A stretch of 64,000 nucleotides of DNA. It comes from Clostridium paraputrificum (GTDB taxonomy: Bacteria; Bacillota; Clostridia; Clostridiales; Clostridiaceae). The notes below the pieces were generated by a model, which made no database searches, was not told the origin of the DNA, and saw only the letters and a program-made list of their open reading frames with translations. Of the stretch, positions 34,598-42,918 are shown piece by piece (positions within the stretch are counted from its first letter, which is position 1; every line of letters begins with the position of its first letter). The translations under genes and the position numbers were made by a program. The stretch covers positions 496,001-560,000 of the forward strand of contig NZ_UAWH01000005.1 in NCBI RefSeq assembly GCF_900447045.1. The letters run 5' to 3'.

Positions 34598-35860
34598 ATG
34601 GAGATATTATCTACTGGGGAAAAAATTAAAAGATCAAGGATTTATAAGGGAATAACGCTAAAGGAACTTTGTGGGGATAAAATTTCTATTTCTAAAATGA
34701 GCTGTATTGAAAATGGTAAGGTGAAAGCAGATAGTGAAATTATAAAGTATGTGGCTGATAAAATTGGGGTAGATTATGATTATTTAATTCAAGATGTATA
34801 CGAACAAATATTAAACAATCTTAATTCAATAAAGAAGTCTACGAAAAAAGATTTGATATTTGAGGACAATATAAGGCATAACCTAGAGTATGCAATTGAA
34901 TATGCATATTATGACTTAGCCTTTGAATTAATACATATAGTTTTCTCCTATTATTTAGAGGAAAATAAATGGGAGAAAATTCAGCTGATAATTTCACAAT
35001 ATTATGATCTATATCAAAGAACTAATACAGAAAGCAATACAGTAACTTATTTTAGAGATATGGCACAATATCTATTCCAAAATAGAGAGTATACTGAGGC
35101 GATAACTTATTATGGTAGGCTTAGAGAAATTATTTCTGAAAATGGAATTAAAGAAAAAAATACATATGCTTTTATTGCCTACAATGAAGGGATTTGTTAT
35201 TGGAAGCTAAATAATTATGAAAAAGCTTACAAATTCCTATGTGAAGCAATAAAATATATTGATAGTATAAAAGACGATATAAATAAAGGGAAAATATATC
35301 ATGCCTATGCTTTAATCTGCATAAAGTTAGGTCATAGTGAAGCAGAGGGGTACATAGAAAAAGCTTTTCAATGTCAAAAGGATAATCCTATATTAGTTGC
35401 AACTTCAAAAGGTGATTATGGTGAAGCATATTTTACTGCAGGTAATAGAAAAAAAGCTATATCAGAAATTGAAGAGGGAATTAAGCTATTTCCTAAACAC
35501 AGCAAAGAAAAGTATGTTGAGTTTTTAAGTGAATGCATAAATGTTTTTCTTAATAATAAGGAGTATGAAAAAGCATATGATTTGTCAGATGAGTCTTTAG
35601 ACTTAGCAATAGAGACTGACAATATTAGGTTGATTGAAAAGGCTTATTCTTTAAAGGGAAAAGTTTTACAAAAAGAAAATAGATATAGAGAATCAGAAAG
35701 ATATATGAATTTGGCATTAGATTCATTGTTTAAGTTTGGTACTAAAAAAGAAAGACATGATAGATATTTAGAAATGGCTAATATGTACTATAAATTAGGC
35801 GAAGTTAGAGATGCAATTAAATATTTTACATTAGCAATGAGCAAGGAAAAAAGTATATAA
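34598..35860 (+). CDS. HTH (XRE) transcriptional regulator with TPR repeats, second of a tandem pair
   Basis: About 420 residues from the ATG at 34598, whose N terminus (MEILSTGEKIKRSRIYKGITLKELCGDKISISKMSCIENGKV) lines up with its upstream neighbour (MEILSLGEKIKRRRKELNMTLKDLAKDRITPGQISLVESGRS). An upstream GTG at 34589 is an alternative. TPR-like repeats follow (YTEAITYYGRLREIIS, YEKAYKFLCEAIKYI, YRESERYMNLALDSL, VRDAIKYFTLAMS). The HTH is more diverged, so it may have lost or changed DNA specificity. The pair probably arose by duplication and is cotranscribed. Targets are unknown. Confidence 0.75.
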   Translation: MEILSTGEKIKRSRIYKGITLKELCGDKISISKMSCIENGKVKADSEIIKYVADKIGVDYDYLIQDVYEQILNNLNSIKKSTKKDLIFEDNIRHNLEYAIEYAYYDLAFELIHIVFSYYLEENKWEKIQLIISQYYDLYQRTNTESNTVTYFRDMAQYLFQNREYTEAITYYGRLREIISENGIKEKNTYAFIAYNEGICYWKLNNYEKAYKFLCEAIKYIDSIKDDINKGKIYHAYALICIKLGHSEAEGYIEKAFQCQKDNPILVATSKGDYGEAYFTAGNRKKAISEIEEGIKLFPKHSKEKYVEFLSECINVFLNNKEYEKAYDLSDESLDLAIETDNIRLIEKAYSLKGKVLQKENRYRESERYMNLALDSLFKFGTKKERHDRYLEMANMYYKLGEVRDAIKYFTLAMSKEKSI

Positions 35861-35866
35861 ATTAAA

Positions 35867-35899
35867 AAGGGGGCATTCGGAAAGAATGCCCTTTTATTA
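35867..35899 (+). terminator. Terminator after the HTH-TPR pair
   Basis: A 12-bp stem (AAGGGGGCATTC/GAATGCCCTTTT, GU pairs at the base) with a 5-base loop, then TATTAG. Confidence 0.8.
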
Positions 35900-35911
35900 G
35901 TTAAAAGAGAT

Positions 35912-35934
35912 AAAAAACTTTTTGTACAAGTTTT
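35912..35934 (-). terminator. Probable terminator of the AraC-type gene
   Basis: On the minus strand AAAACTT and AAGTTTTT form a short stem with a T run, about 40 bases past the stop codon. It is weaker than the others in the window. Confidence 0.5.
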
Positions 35935-35975
35935 ATTCTTATCTTTATTATTCTTATTATCTTAATTAACTTTCA

Positions 35976-38024
35976 TTATTTTTTTGTTGGTTTAATTAAT
36001 ATAAGTGTTGCTCCATATCCTTTTAGTTTAGTTATTATATTTAAAACAGGACTCTTTTTAGCATACTTAAATTCAATTTTTGGAAAAGATGCTTTTGAAA
36101 GTATCTCCATTTCTTCTTTGTTTAGTCGCTCAGGTTTACCCATAGATACCCAGTAGTCATATGAAGAACCCACCTTTTGATTTATTTCATAGAAGGTTAT
36201 TCTAGAGTCGCTAGGTACATTAAATAAGTTTAAAGAAATTTTTCTTTCAGCAGACTTTAATTTTGAACTGTTTTTAAATAAGTCATCTATGTTTTCATTA
36301 TAGGTATATAAAAGAATACTATATGTATCTCTATCTTTGGTTACTATATATCCATCATCCTTTGCTACAACATTTCCACTTAATTTGCTTAGTAGATAAT
36401 ATGCATAGTAGGAAGGTTTACGTATATCCATATCATTAATTATCCCAGATGCTCCTATAAAAACTTCATTATTTAAGTAAATTTCTTTTTCAATAACATC
36501 AAAAGCCCTAAGAAAACTTAAATCTTTATGGGTAAATATACTACTATGAATTATATAAGGTAGCATATATGCTGTATCATAAATAGGATTTAATTCTTTA
36601 AATGGAACAAACTCTTCTTCTAGTAAACTAAATTTACTATTATTAAAATATTTTCTTAGTTCCTCTTTTATCTCTAGAGAAAGAGTTGAGTTTAATTGAA
36701 ATTTTACATCAGATAAATAATAGTATTCTATTTCTGAGAAATAAGAATGGAAGCTTTCTATAGTGTGAATATAGTCTTCTATTTCAAAATCATAATTATC
36801 GATAACTATAAGAGGTTTCAGTTCAATTGATGCCATAAACTCTAATACAGTTTTAACTCTGTTCCAATTTATAAAGTCACTACTCTTAAATATTCCCATA
36901 TTATTATGGAAAAAATATTCTATCCTTCCGTATTCAAAATGAATTTCATTTTGAAGAGATTCAAGAATATCCTTATTATCTTCAATCATTAAATCAAAAA
37001 TATCTCCAAGACTAATAATTTCTCTAAATTTATCACTATATTTTTCGATGTTGTTATTTATGTCTACATCAATAGTCCAAAGTTTATTTTCGTAATTAAA
37101 TCTTTCATAGTTTTCTAAATAAGTAGATAAAATATCAATAGAATCTTCAAGTGGAAGAAGGGTAATGTCCTTCATTTTTTCTAAAGTAGCTTCATCAAAC
37201 TTATTTTTTCTTCTAAATTGAAGAGGGGTACAGTTATAATAGCTTTTAAAGTGCTTATTAAAGTACCTAGTATGTGAAAATCCAACCTCTTCAGAAATTT
37301 CATATATACTCATATCTGTATCTAAAAGTAGCTTAACTGATTCTTCAACTCTAGTTAGGTTTATAAGGTCAGTAAAGCTATATCCAGTTACATTTTTTAT
37401 TTCATGTGAAAGATAGTGGGGGCTTAAAAACTCTTTTTTAGCAATAGCTTGAAGAGTAATATTATTATTGTAGTTATTAAAAATATATTTTGAAATTCTA
37501 TGATATCTTTCAAGTTGCTCTTTGTTATCTTTTAGCTCTTCTTGGTCATAGATTAAGTAATGAAAATTATTTATTAGGTGGAAGAGTAAGTCTATTAAAA
37601 TAGATTCTATCTCTTCATCATAATTTTCAACCTTTTGAACTGACTCACAAAGTAGTTTTGCAAGTAATGTTCTAAATATAATGTATTCTTCACCTTCTTG
37701 AGCTCCTAAATCTGATGTATTTGTATAAAAATAAATATTTTTAATATCTTTATAGTACTTTTCAAAAAAGCTTTGGTCTATATGAAATAGTAGGATTTTA
37801 TTATCCTCATTAGAATAAAGTCTATGAGATTCATCAACATTTATTATTTCTAGTTCATTTTCATAAAGTTCAAAGTTATCTGTATCTATAGATATATTTA
37901 TTTTTCCTTTTAACACATAGACTATTTCAATGGCATTATGCCAATGTAGAGGATATTCTTTGATAGTAGCATAAGTAATTTGTATTGGTAGGTCCGAGTT
38001 ATATGTAACATACTCTTTCCTCAT
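35976..38024 (-). CDS. AraC-family regulator with cupin sensor and glycoside-hydrolase-39-like tail
   Basis: 682 residues from the ATG at 38024 (RBS GAGGTG). The N-terminal AraC cupin domain (about 15-110) reads YPLHWHNAIEIVYVLKGKINISIDTDNFELYENELEIIN. Two AraC helix-turn-helix motifs follow (about 185-285: ITLQAIAKKEFLSPHYLSHEIKNVTGYSF and MSIYEISEEVGFSHTRYFNKHFKSYYNCTPLQFRR). The last 390 residues look like a GH39 beta-xylosidase-type TIM barrel (INWNRVKTVLEFMASIELKPLIVIDNYDFE), probably used for sugar sensing. Such fusions are known for sugar regulators, yet no sugar operon is adjacent. Confidence 0.8.
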   Translation of the reverse strand: MRKEYVTYNSDLPIQITYATIKEYPLHWHNAIEIVYVLKGKINISIDTDNFELYENELEIINVDESHRLYSNEDNKILLFHIDQSFFEKYYKDIKNIYFYTNTSDLGAQEGEEYIIFRTLLAKLLCESVQKVENYDEEIESILIDLLFHLINNFHYLIYDQEELKDNKEQLERYHRISKYIFNNYNNNITLQAIAKKEFLSPHYLSHEIKNVTGYSFTDLINLTRVEESVKLLLDTDMSIYEISEEVGFSHTRYFNKHFKSYYNCTPLQFRRKNKFDEATLEKMKDITLLPLEDSIDILSTYLENYERFNYENKLWTIDVDINNNIEKYSDKFREIISLGDIFDLMIEDNKDILESLQNEIHFEYGRIEYFFHNNMGIFKSSDFINWNRVKTVLEFMASIELKPLIVIDNYDFEIEDYIHTIESFHSYFSEIEYYYLSDVKFQLNSTLSLEIKEELRKYFNNSKFSLLEEEFVPFKELNPIYDTAYMLPYIIHSSIFTHKDLSFLRAFDVIEKEIYLNNEVFIGASGIINDMDIRKPSYYAYYLLSKLSGNVVAKDDGYIVTKDRDTYSILLYTYNENIDDLFKNSSKLKSAERKISLNLFNVPSDSRITFYEINQKVGSSYDYWVSMGKPERLNKEEMEILSKASFPKIEFKYAKKSPVLNIITKLKGYGATLILIKPTKK

Positions 38025-38092
38025 AAGCTTCACCTCATAAAAATTGTAATTAATAAAATTATATCAAAAAGAACAAAAAAATAAAATATAAC

Positions 38093-38109
38093 TTTGACTT
38101 TCTTTGACT
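38093..38109. promoter_or_regulatory. CtsR operator upstream of clpB
   Basis: TTTGACT-TTC-TTTGACT on the plus strand reads AGTCAAA-GAA-AGTCAAA on the other, an exact match to the CtsR heptad direct-repeat consensus (A/G)GTCAAANAN(A/G)GTCAAA. It overlaps candidate -35 hexamers (TTGACT), with TATAGA at 38128-38133 a plausible -10. CtsR repression would link clpB to heat shock. Confidence 0.88.
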
Positions 38110-38170
38110 TTTGTATTATTATAAAAATATAGAAAAGAATATTAAAAGGAGATTAAAGGAGGAAAGATTT

Positions 38171-40774
38171 ATGAATGTTGATAAAATGACAATAAGAGTT
38201 CAACAAGCATTAAATGATGCTAATTTAATTGCTGTTAAGTATAATCATCAACAAATAGAAGTAATACATCTTTTTGCTGCTCTTGTAGAACAAGAGGATG
38301 GATTAATTCCTAATATTCTAACAAAGATGAATGTTGATGTAAGAGGTTTAAAGAGTACGTTAAACAGAACTTTAGATAATATGCCTAAAGTTTTAGGTGA
38401 AGGTGCTAATAGTTCAGGAGTATATATAACTAGAAAAGTTGAGGAAGTTTTAATAAAAGCAGAAGAACTTGCTAAAAAGTTTGAAGATTCTTATATAAGT
38501 GTTGAACATTTGATGTTAGCTATTCTAGATAAAGAAAAGTCAGGAGCTGTAGGAGATATTTTAAAATCTTATAGCATTACTGAAAAGAACTTTATGAAAG
38601 TTTTAAGTGAAGTTAGAGGAAGTCAAAGAGTAGAGACAAATGACCCAGAAGGAACTTATGATGCTTTAGCAAAGTATGGTACAAATTTAGTTGAGTTAGC
38701 TAAAAAGCATAAATTAGATCCTGTAATAGGAAGAGATGAAGAAATTAGAAGGGCAGTTAGAATTCTTTCTAGAAGGACTAAGAATAATCCAGTGTTAATT
38801 GGTGAACCTGGTGTAGGTAAAACTGCTATTGTAGAAGGATTAGCTGAAAGAATAGTAAGAGGAGATGTGCCAGAAGGATTAAAGGATAAGATAATTTTCT
38901 CATTAGATATGGGTTCTTTAATTGCTGGTGCAAAATATAGAGGAGAATTTGAAGAAAGATTAAAGGCTGTTTTAAAGGAAGTACAAAATAGTGAAGGTAG
39001 AATAATTTTATTTATAGATGAAATTCATACAATAGTTGGTGCTGGTAAAACAGATGGAGCAATGGATGCTGGCAATCTAATTAAGCCTTTACTTGCAAGA
39101 GGTGAACTTCACTGTATTGGTGCAACCACTTTTGATGAATATAGACAATACATCGAAAAAGATAAGGCTCTTGAAAGAAGATTCCAACCTGTCATTGTAG
39201 ATGAACCATCAGTAGATGATACAATTTCAATATTAAGAGGATTAAAAGAAAAATTTGAAATTCACCATGGAATCAGAATTCATGACTCTGCTATAGTTGC
39301 AGCTGCGAAATTATCTAATAGATATATTCAAGATAGATATTTACCAGATAAGGCTATAGACTTAATTGATGAAGCAGGTTCTATGATAAGGTCAGAAATT
39401 GACTCTTTACCAACTGAGTTAGATGTTATAAGAAGAAAAGTATTCCAGTTAGAAATTGAAAAAGAAGCTCTAGAAAAAGAAAAAGATGAAGGTTCTAAAA
39501 AGAGATTAGAAGCTTTAACTAAGGAGTTAGCTGAATTAAAAGAAAAGAATGATGAAATGACAGCTAAATATGAGAAAGAAAAAGAGCATATAACATCTTT
39601 AAAAGACTTAAAGACTAAACTTGATGAAGCACGTGGTGATCTTGAAAGATATGAAAGAGAATATGATTATAACAAGGTTGCCGAAATTAGATATTCTGTT
39701 ATTCCTAAGATAGAAGAAGAAATAAAAGCTAAGGAATATGAAGTTAAAGAAAACTATGAAGGTGCATTATTAAAAGAAGAGGTTACAGAAGAAGAAATTT
39801 CTGAAGTTCTTTCAAAATGGACTGGAATTCCTGTAAGCAATCTTCTTGAGGGAGAAAGAGAAAAGTTGTTAAGATTGGACTCTGAATTACAAAGAAGAGT
39901 TATAGGTCAAGATGCAGCAGTTGAAGCAGTATCTAATGCTATATTAAGAGCAAGAGCAGGCCTTAAAGATGTAAATAAGCCAATTGGTTCATTTATCTTC
40001 TTAGGACCAACAGGTGTAGGTAAAACAGAATTGGCTAAAACTTTGGCTAGAACTATGTTTGATAGTGAAGATGCTATGATAAGAATTGATATGTCTGAAT
40101 ATATGGAGAAACATGCTGTATCTAGATTAGTTGGAGCGCCTCCAGGATATGTTGGATATGAACAAGGTGGTCAGCTAACAGAAGCTGTTAGAAGAAAACC
40201 ATATAGTGTACTATTATTTGATGAAATTGAAAAGGCACATGAAGATGTATTTAATATGTTCCTTCAAATTTTAGATGATGGTAGATTAACGGATAATAAA
40301 GGTAAAACTGTAGATTTTAAAAATACAATTATAATAATGACTTCAAATATTGGTTCTCAATATTTATTAGATAACCAAGGTGATGAAATAACTGATGAAA
40401 GTAAAGATAAAGTTATGGCTTCTTTAAGAAATAAGTTTAAACCAGAATTCTTAAACAGAGTTGATGATATTATTATGTTTAAGCCTTTATCAGAAGAAGG
40501 AATTAAGAAGATAATTGATATATTCTTAGATGAAGTAAGAGCAAGACTTGTTGATAAGAATATAAAACTAGAAGTAACAGATGAAGCTAAGAGTATTTTA
40601 GCAAAAGAAGGATATGATCCAGTATATGGTGCAAGACCACTTAAGAGATATATCCAAAATACCCTTGAAAATAACTTGGCTAGAAGAATTATTAAAGGTG
40701 ATGTTCATTATGGTTCAACTGTAGTTGTAGATGGACAAAACAATGAATTGACACTTTATACAAGGGAAAAATAG
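38171..40774 (+). CDS. clpB: ATP-dependent chaperone ClpB
   Basis: 867 residues from the ATG at 38171 (RBS AAAGGAGG), the normal ClpB length; the upstream in-frame start has no RBS. The Clp N domain spans about 1-150. AAA-1 has Walker A GEPGVGKT (about 205) and Walker B IILFIDEIHTIVGAG. The coiled-coil M domain (about 410-530, KEKDEGSKKRLEALTKELAELKEKNDE) distinguishes ClpB from ClpC. AAA-2 has GPTGVGKTELAK and SEYMEKHAVSRLVGAPPGYVGYEQGG. It resolves protein aggregates with DnaK. A CtsR box lies in the promoter. Confidence 0.95.
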   Translation: MNVDKMTIRVQQALNDANLIAVKYNHQQIEVIHLFAALVEQEDGLIPNILTKMNVDVRGLKSTLNRTLDNMPKVLGEGANSSGVYITRKVEEVLIKAEELAKKFEDSYISVEHLMLAILDKEKSGAVGDILKSYSITEKNFMKVLSEVRGSQRVETNDPEGTYDALAKYGTNLVELAKKHKLDPVIGRDEEIRRAVRILSRRTKNNPVLIGEPGVGKTAIVEGLAERIVRGDVPEGLKDKIIFSLDMGSLIAGAKYRGEFEERLKAVLKEVQNSEGRIILFIDEIHTIVGAGKTDGAMDAGNLIKPLLARGELHCIGATTFDEYRQYIEKDKALERRFQPVIVDEPSVDDTISILRGLKEKFEIHHGIRIHDSAIVAAAKLSNRYIQDRYLPDKAIDLIDEAGSMIRSEIDSLPTELDVIRRKVFQLEIEKEALEKEKDEGSKKRLEALTKELAELKEKNDEMTAKYEKEKEHITSLKDLKTKLDEARGDLERYEREYDYNKVAEIRYSVIPKIEEEIKAKEYEVKENYEGALLKEEVTEEEISEVLSKWTGIPVSNLLEGEREKLLRLDSELQRRVIGQDAAVEAVSNAILRARAGLKDVNKPIGSFIFLGPTGVGKTELAKTLARTMFDSEDAMIRIDMSEYMEKHAVSRLVGAPPGYVGYEQGGQLTEAVRRKPYSVLLFDEIEKAHEDVFNMFLQILDDGRLTDNKGKTVDFKNTIIIMTSNIGSQYLLDNQGDEITDESKDKVMASLRNKFKPEFLNRVDDIIMFKPLSEEGIKKIIDIFLDEVRARLVDKNIKLEVTDEAKSILAKEGYDPVYGARPLKRYIQNTLENNLARRIIKGDVHYGSTVVVDGQNNELTLYTREK

Positions 40775-40783
40775 CTTGTATAC

Positions 40784-40950
40784 AAAACCTCCTTTAGGCA
40801 GAAAATAAGAATAGGTAGTAGGTAAGAAGGTACTAGGTAAAAAATTATAAGATTAAAAGGTATTAAACTAAGTTTTGGTTTGTACTTAGCATTATGTATT
40901 TTACCTTGTACCTCGTACCTTGTACCTTACTTGTTACAAGGAGGTTTTTT
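40784..40950 (+). repeat. Composite inverted repeat with GGTAC-type short repeats between clpB and next gene
   Basis: The outer arms AAAACCTCCTT (40784-40794) and AAGGAGGTTTT (40938-40948) are perfect 11-bp complements, and a T run follows the right arm, so the whole may act as the clpB terminator. Between them AGGTA/GGTACTAGGTA units (about 40814-40840) oppose TACCTTGTACCTCGTACC units (about 40910-40928), forming a second imperfect stem. The right arm contains the RBS of the next gene, which could therefore be hidden in the hairpin. Confidence 0.7.
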
Positions 40951-40953
40951 ATT

Positions 40954-41346
40954 ATGGATTACATTACGCCTTTTAATAATTATATAGTGGTTTCTCAGAC
41001 AGGAGATGTTACTGGTTTTGTAGAACTTTCAAATGCACGTGGGTATATAACTACACTTTATTTAGAAAGACTTTTATCCATATCTCATTTTGGAAAGTAT
41101 TCTTACTTTGATATGACACAAGAAAGGGACATGGAAGATTCGGGTTTAATAGCTGGTGTATACGAAGGAGAAGCATATATTTATAATTTAGATGAGTTTA
41201 TAGAAAAGATTAGAGAGAGTGCAATGTTCCAAGATGAAAAGGATGAGCTGATTTCAAAGCTTTTAGAAAAAGAGATAAAAATGAATATTAGAGATTATGC
41301 AATAGAGCATCTATTAACTGAAGTTGAACAAAAGTGGACAGTATAA
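40954..41346 (+). CDS. Hypothetical protein
   Basis: 130 residues from the ATG at 40954, nine bases after a perfect AAGGAGG; the longer upstream frame runs through the repeat and has no RBS. The protein is soluble and acidic (MDYITPFNNYIVVSQTGDVTGFVELSNARGYITTLYLERLLSISHFGKYSYF ... YIYNLDEFIEKIRESAMFQDEKDELISKLLEKEI). I recognise no domain. Its RBS lies in the right arm of a long inverted repeat, so translation may be structurally controlled. Confidence 0.6.
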   Translation: MDYITPFNNYIVVSQTGDVTGFVELSNARGYITTLYLERLLSISHFGKYSYFDMTQERDMEDSGLIAGVYEGEAYIYNLDEFIEKIRESAMFQDEKDELISKLLEKEIKMNIRDYAIEHLLTEVEQKWTV

Positions 41347-41462
41347 ATAAAGTAATTTCGCCACGTTTTAGAGAAGAAATTTATTTTTCAGCCATACCAC
41401 AGTTTCCAAGATTGCTTTTAGTATTTTGTAGTGGCACTATATTCTAATAATTTTTAGACGTT

Positions 41463-41497
41463 AAAAAGGATTACGGATAATCCGTAATCCTTTTTAA
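41463..41497. terminator. Terminator between convergent hypothetical and SASP genes
   Basis: A 14-bp perfect stem (AAAAAGGATTACGG and complement) with a 5-base loop, with A/T runs on both sides. Confidence 0.88.
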
Positions 41498-41514
41498 GTT
41501 TTATTTTTGGTTAA

Positions 41515-41709
41515 TTATTTTAACCCTTGTTCGTATTGTTGAACCATTCTCTTAACCATTTCTCCACCAACGCTACCGCATTGCTTTGAAGTTAAGTTTC
41601 CGTTGTAATCTGTGAATGGAACTCCCATTGCACCTGCAACTTCATTCTTGAAATTGTTTAATCCTTGTTTTGCTTCTGGAACTAAAGCTCTGTTATTATT
41701 GTTTGACAT
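41515..41709 (-). CDS. Alpha/beta-type small acid-soluble spore protein (SASP)
   Basis: A 64-residue spore DNA-binding protein. The two SASP signatures are present: the KFKNEVA-type protease site (LNNFKNEVAGAMGVPF) and GNLTSKQCGSVGGEMVKRMVQQYE. Alpha/beta SASPs coat DNA in the dormant spore, protect it from UV and heat, and are degraded by the GPR protease at germination. RBS AAAGGAGG precedes the ATG. The gene is monocistronic; in relatives it is transcribed by sigma-G in the forespore, but I did not identify a clear sigma-G promoter. Confidence 0.95.
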   Translation of the reverse strand: MSNNNNRALVPEAKQGLNNFKNEVAGAMGVPFTDYNGNLTSKQCGSVGGEMVKRMVQQYEQGLK

Positions 41710-41839
41710 ACAAATTCCTCCTTTAACGGTACAATATTTTTTGCTAAGCTTTATTTGCTTTGCACTATTATTGTGTGTAAAGTAGTTTTATATAAACTAT
41801 GAAGTGAGAGGCAAAGAAGGAAAAAAGTACAAACTATAC

Positions 41840-41985
41840 TTGTACAAAAGTTGGATATAATATATATATAATGCATATTTTTAGAACTCAAGGTTCTGTG
41901 TTCATAGGGCTTTATCACTTAAAAATGGTTATATTTTTCTAGATATTAAAAAAGTTTGTGGAGAAGTATCCACAAACTTTTTATT
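41840..41985 (+). ncRNA. Candidate small RNA with promoter and strong terminator
   Basis: TTGTAC (41840-41845) and TATATA (41863-41868) are spaced 17 bp. About 110 bases later a perfect 14-bp terminator stem (AAAAAGTTTGTGGA, 41949-41962, and complement) ends in a T run. No coding frame with an RBS lies between. A short hairpin AGAAC-TCAA-GGTTCT starts near 41883. The terminator could instead serve no RNA, so expression is unproven. The rest of 41710-42055 holds nothing I recognise. Confidence 0.45.
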
Positions 41986-42055
41986 TTATATAATATTTCA
42001 AACAATTATAAGTTAATTAATAAAATCTATACTACTTGTTATAACCATTATAAAA

Positions 42056-42652
42056 TTATCTTCTTTTATTTAATTTAAATAAAGCTAAACATACAGGTAC
42101 TACAATCATAACGGCTACTATACATTCAGGAATTCCGTTAGATACTGCAATAGTTCCTAGTGCACCTGCAACAGCTGCTGAACTAATTTCTTTTAAAGTT
42201 GCAAACTGTTCCATAGCAAGTATATATGTTAATCCTAAAACACCAGCTGTATTAGTAATTGTACCAGCTATAGCTGCTAGAATTAGACCTAACTTTTCTT
42301 TATTAAACTTTTCTTTCATTATCTTGAAAACATAATAAGATACAATACCAATTAAAACTCTTGGAATTATTGCTATTATTGGATTCATAAATATTGGTGA
42401 TAAAAGTACTGGTTGACTCATATTTAGATACATAGAAAATAGACCAAATATTAAACCAACAATTCCACCAATAATAGGTCCTTCAACAATTCCACCAATT
42501 ATTACAGGTAAATGTTGAATAGTAATTTTCATCCAAGGTGTTGGAATCATACCAAAACCTGTAAGTCCCATAAACATTGATATTCCCGAAAGCATACCAA
42601 TTACCACTAATTGTCTAGTTCCAAATTTTTTATTTACATACAATCTTTCCAT
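42056..42652 (-). CDS. ECF transporter S component (substrate-binding membrane subunit)
   Basis: 198 residues from the ATG at 42652 (RBS GGGGGAA); the longer frame upstream lacks an RBS. Five to six helices and GFGMIPTPWMKITIQHLPVIIGGIVEGPIIGGIVGLIFGLFSMYL near the N terminus fit the vitamin-binding S subunits of energy-coupling-factor importers (PF12822 type). It would share the EcfAA'T module encoded elsewhere. The ITIQHLPVIIGG pattern recalls pantothenate carriers (PanT), but this is a weak guess. I saw no riboswitch in its 130-base leader. Confidence 0.72.
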   Translation of the reverse strand: MERLYVNKKFGTRQLVVIGMLSGISMFMGLTGFGMIPTPWMKITIQHLPVIIGGIVEGPIIGGIVGLIFGLFSMYLNMSQPVLLSPIFMNPIIAIIPRVLIGIVSYYVFKIMKEKFNKEKLGLILAAIAGTITNTAGVLGLTYILAMEQFATLKEISSAAVAGALGTIAVSNGIPECIVAVMIVVPVCLALFKLNKRR

Positions 42653-42876
42653 TTTAATTCCCCCGTTCTTATTCCTTTTGGATATAATTCGGCAAATAGT
42701 AAGTATAGATTTAATGTTCAGTTTCTTAAAAAAGAATACCGACGATTTTAATTTTAGCACGATATATAAATTTTGCAATACACTTTTGTTAATTCATTAA
42801 CAAAAAATGAAAAAGTAGGATTTTATTTAAAGTGAATATAATAAAAGACATTATCATTATTGAATTGAATTAAGAG

Positions 42877-42899
42877 CTGTTATACAATGAATATAACAG
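42877..42899. promoter_or_regulatory. Inverted repeat, candidate operator of the GntR regulator
   Basis: CTGTTATA and TATAACAG are perfect 8-bp complements separated by 7 bp, ending 19 bp before the GntR start codon. The position suits autoregulation. Confidence 0.6.
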
Positions 42900-42918
42900 A
42901 AGTTAGGGTGGTGAAAAA

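Noticed and set aside
40810..40930. CRISPR-like repeats (GGTAC/AGGTA units)
   Set aside because: The units are only 5-11 bases, without regular spacers; they form an imperfect inverted repeat instead.
42653..42780. Possible riboswitch before the ECF S component
   Set aside because: I looked for THF, preQ1, TPP and FMN cores in the leader and saw none; only ordinary AT-rich sequence.
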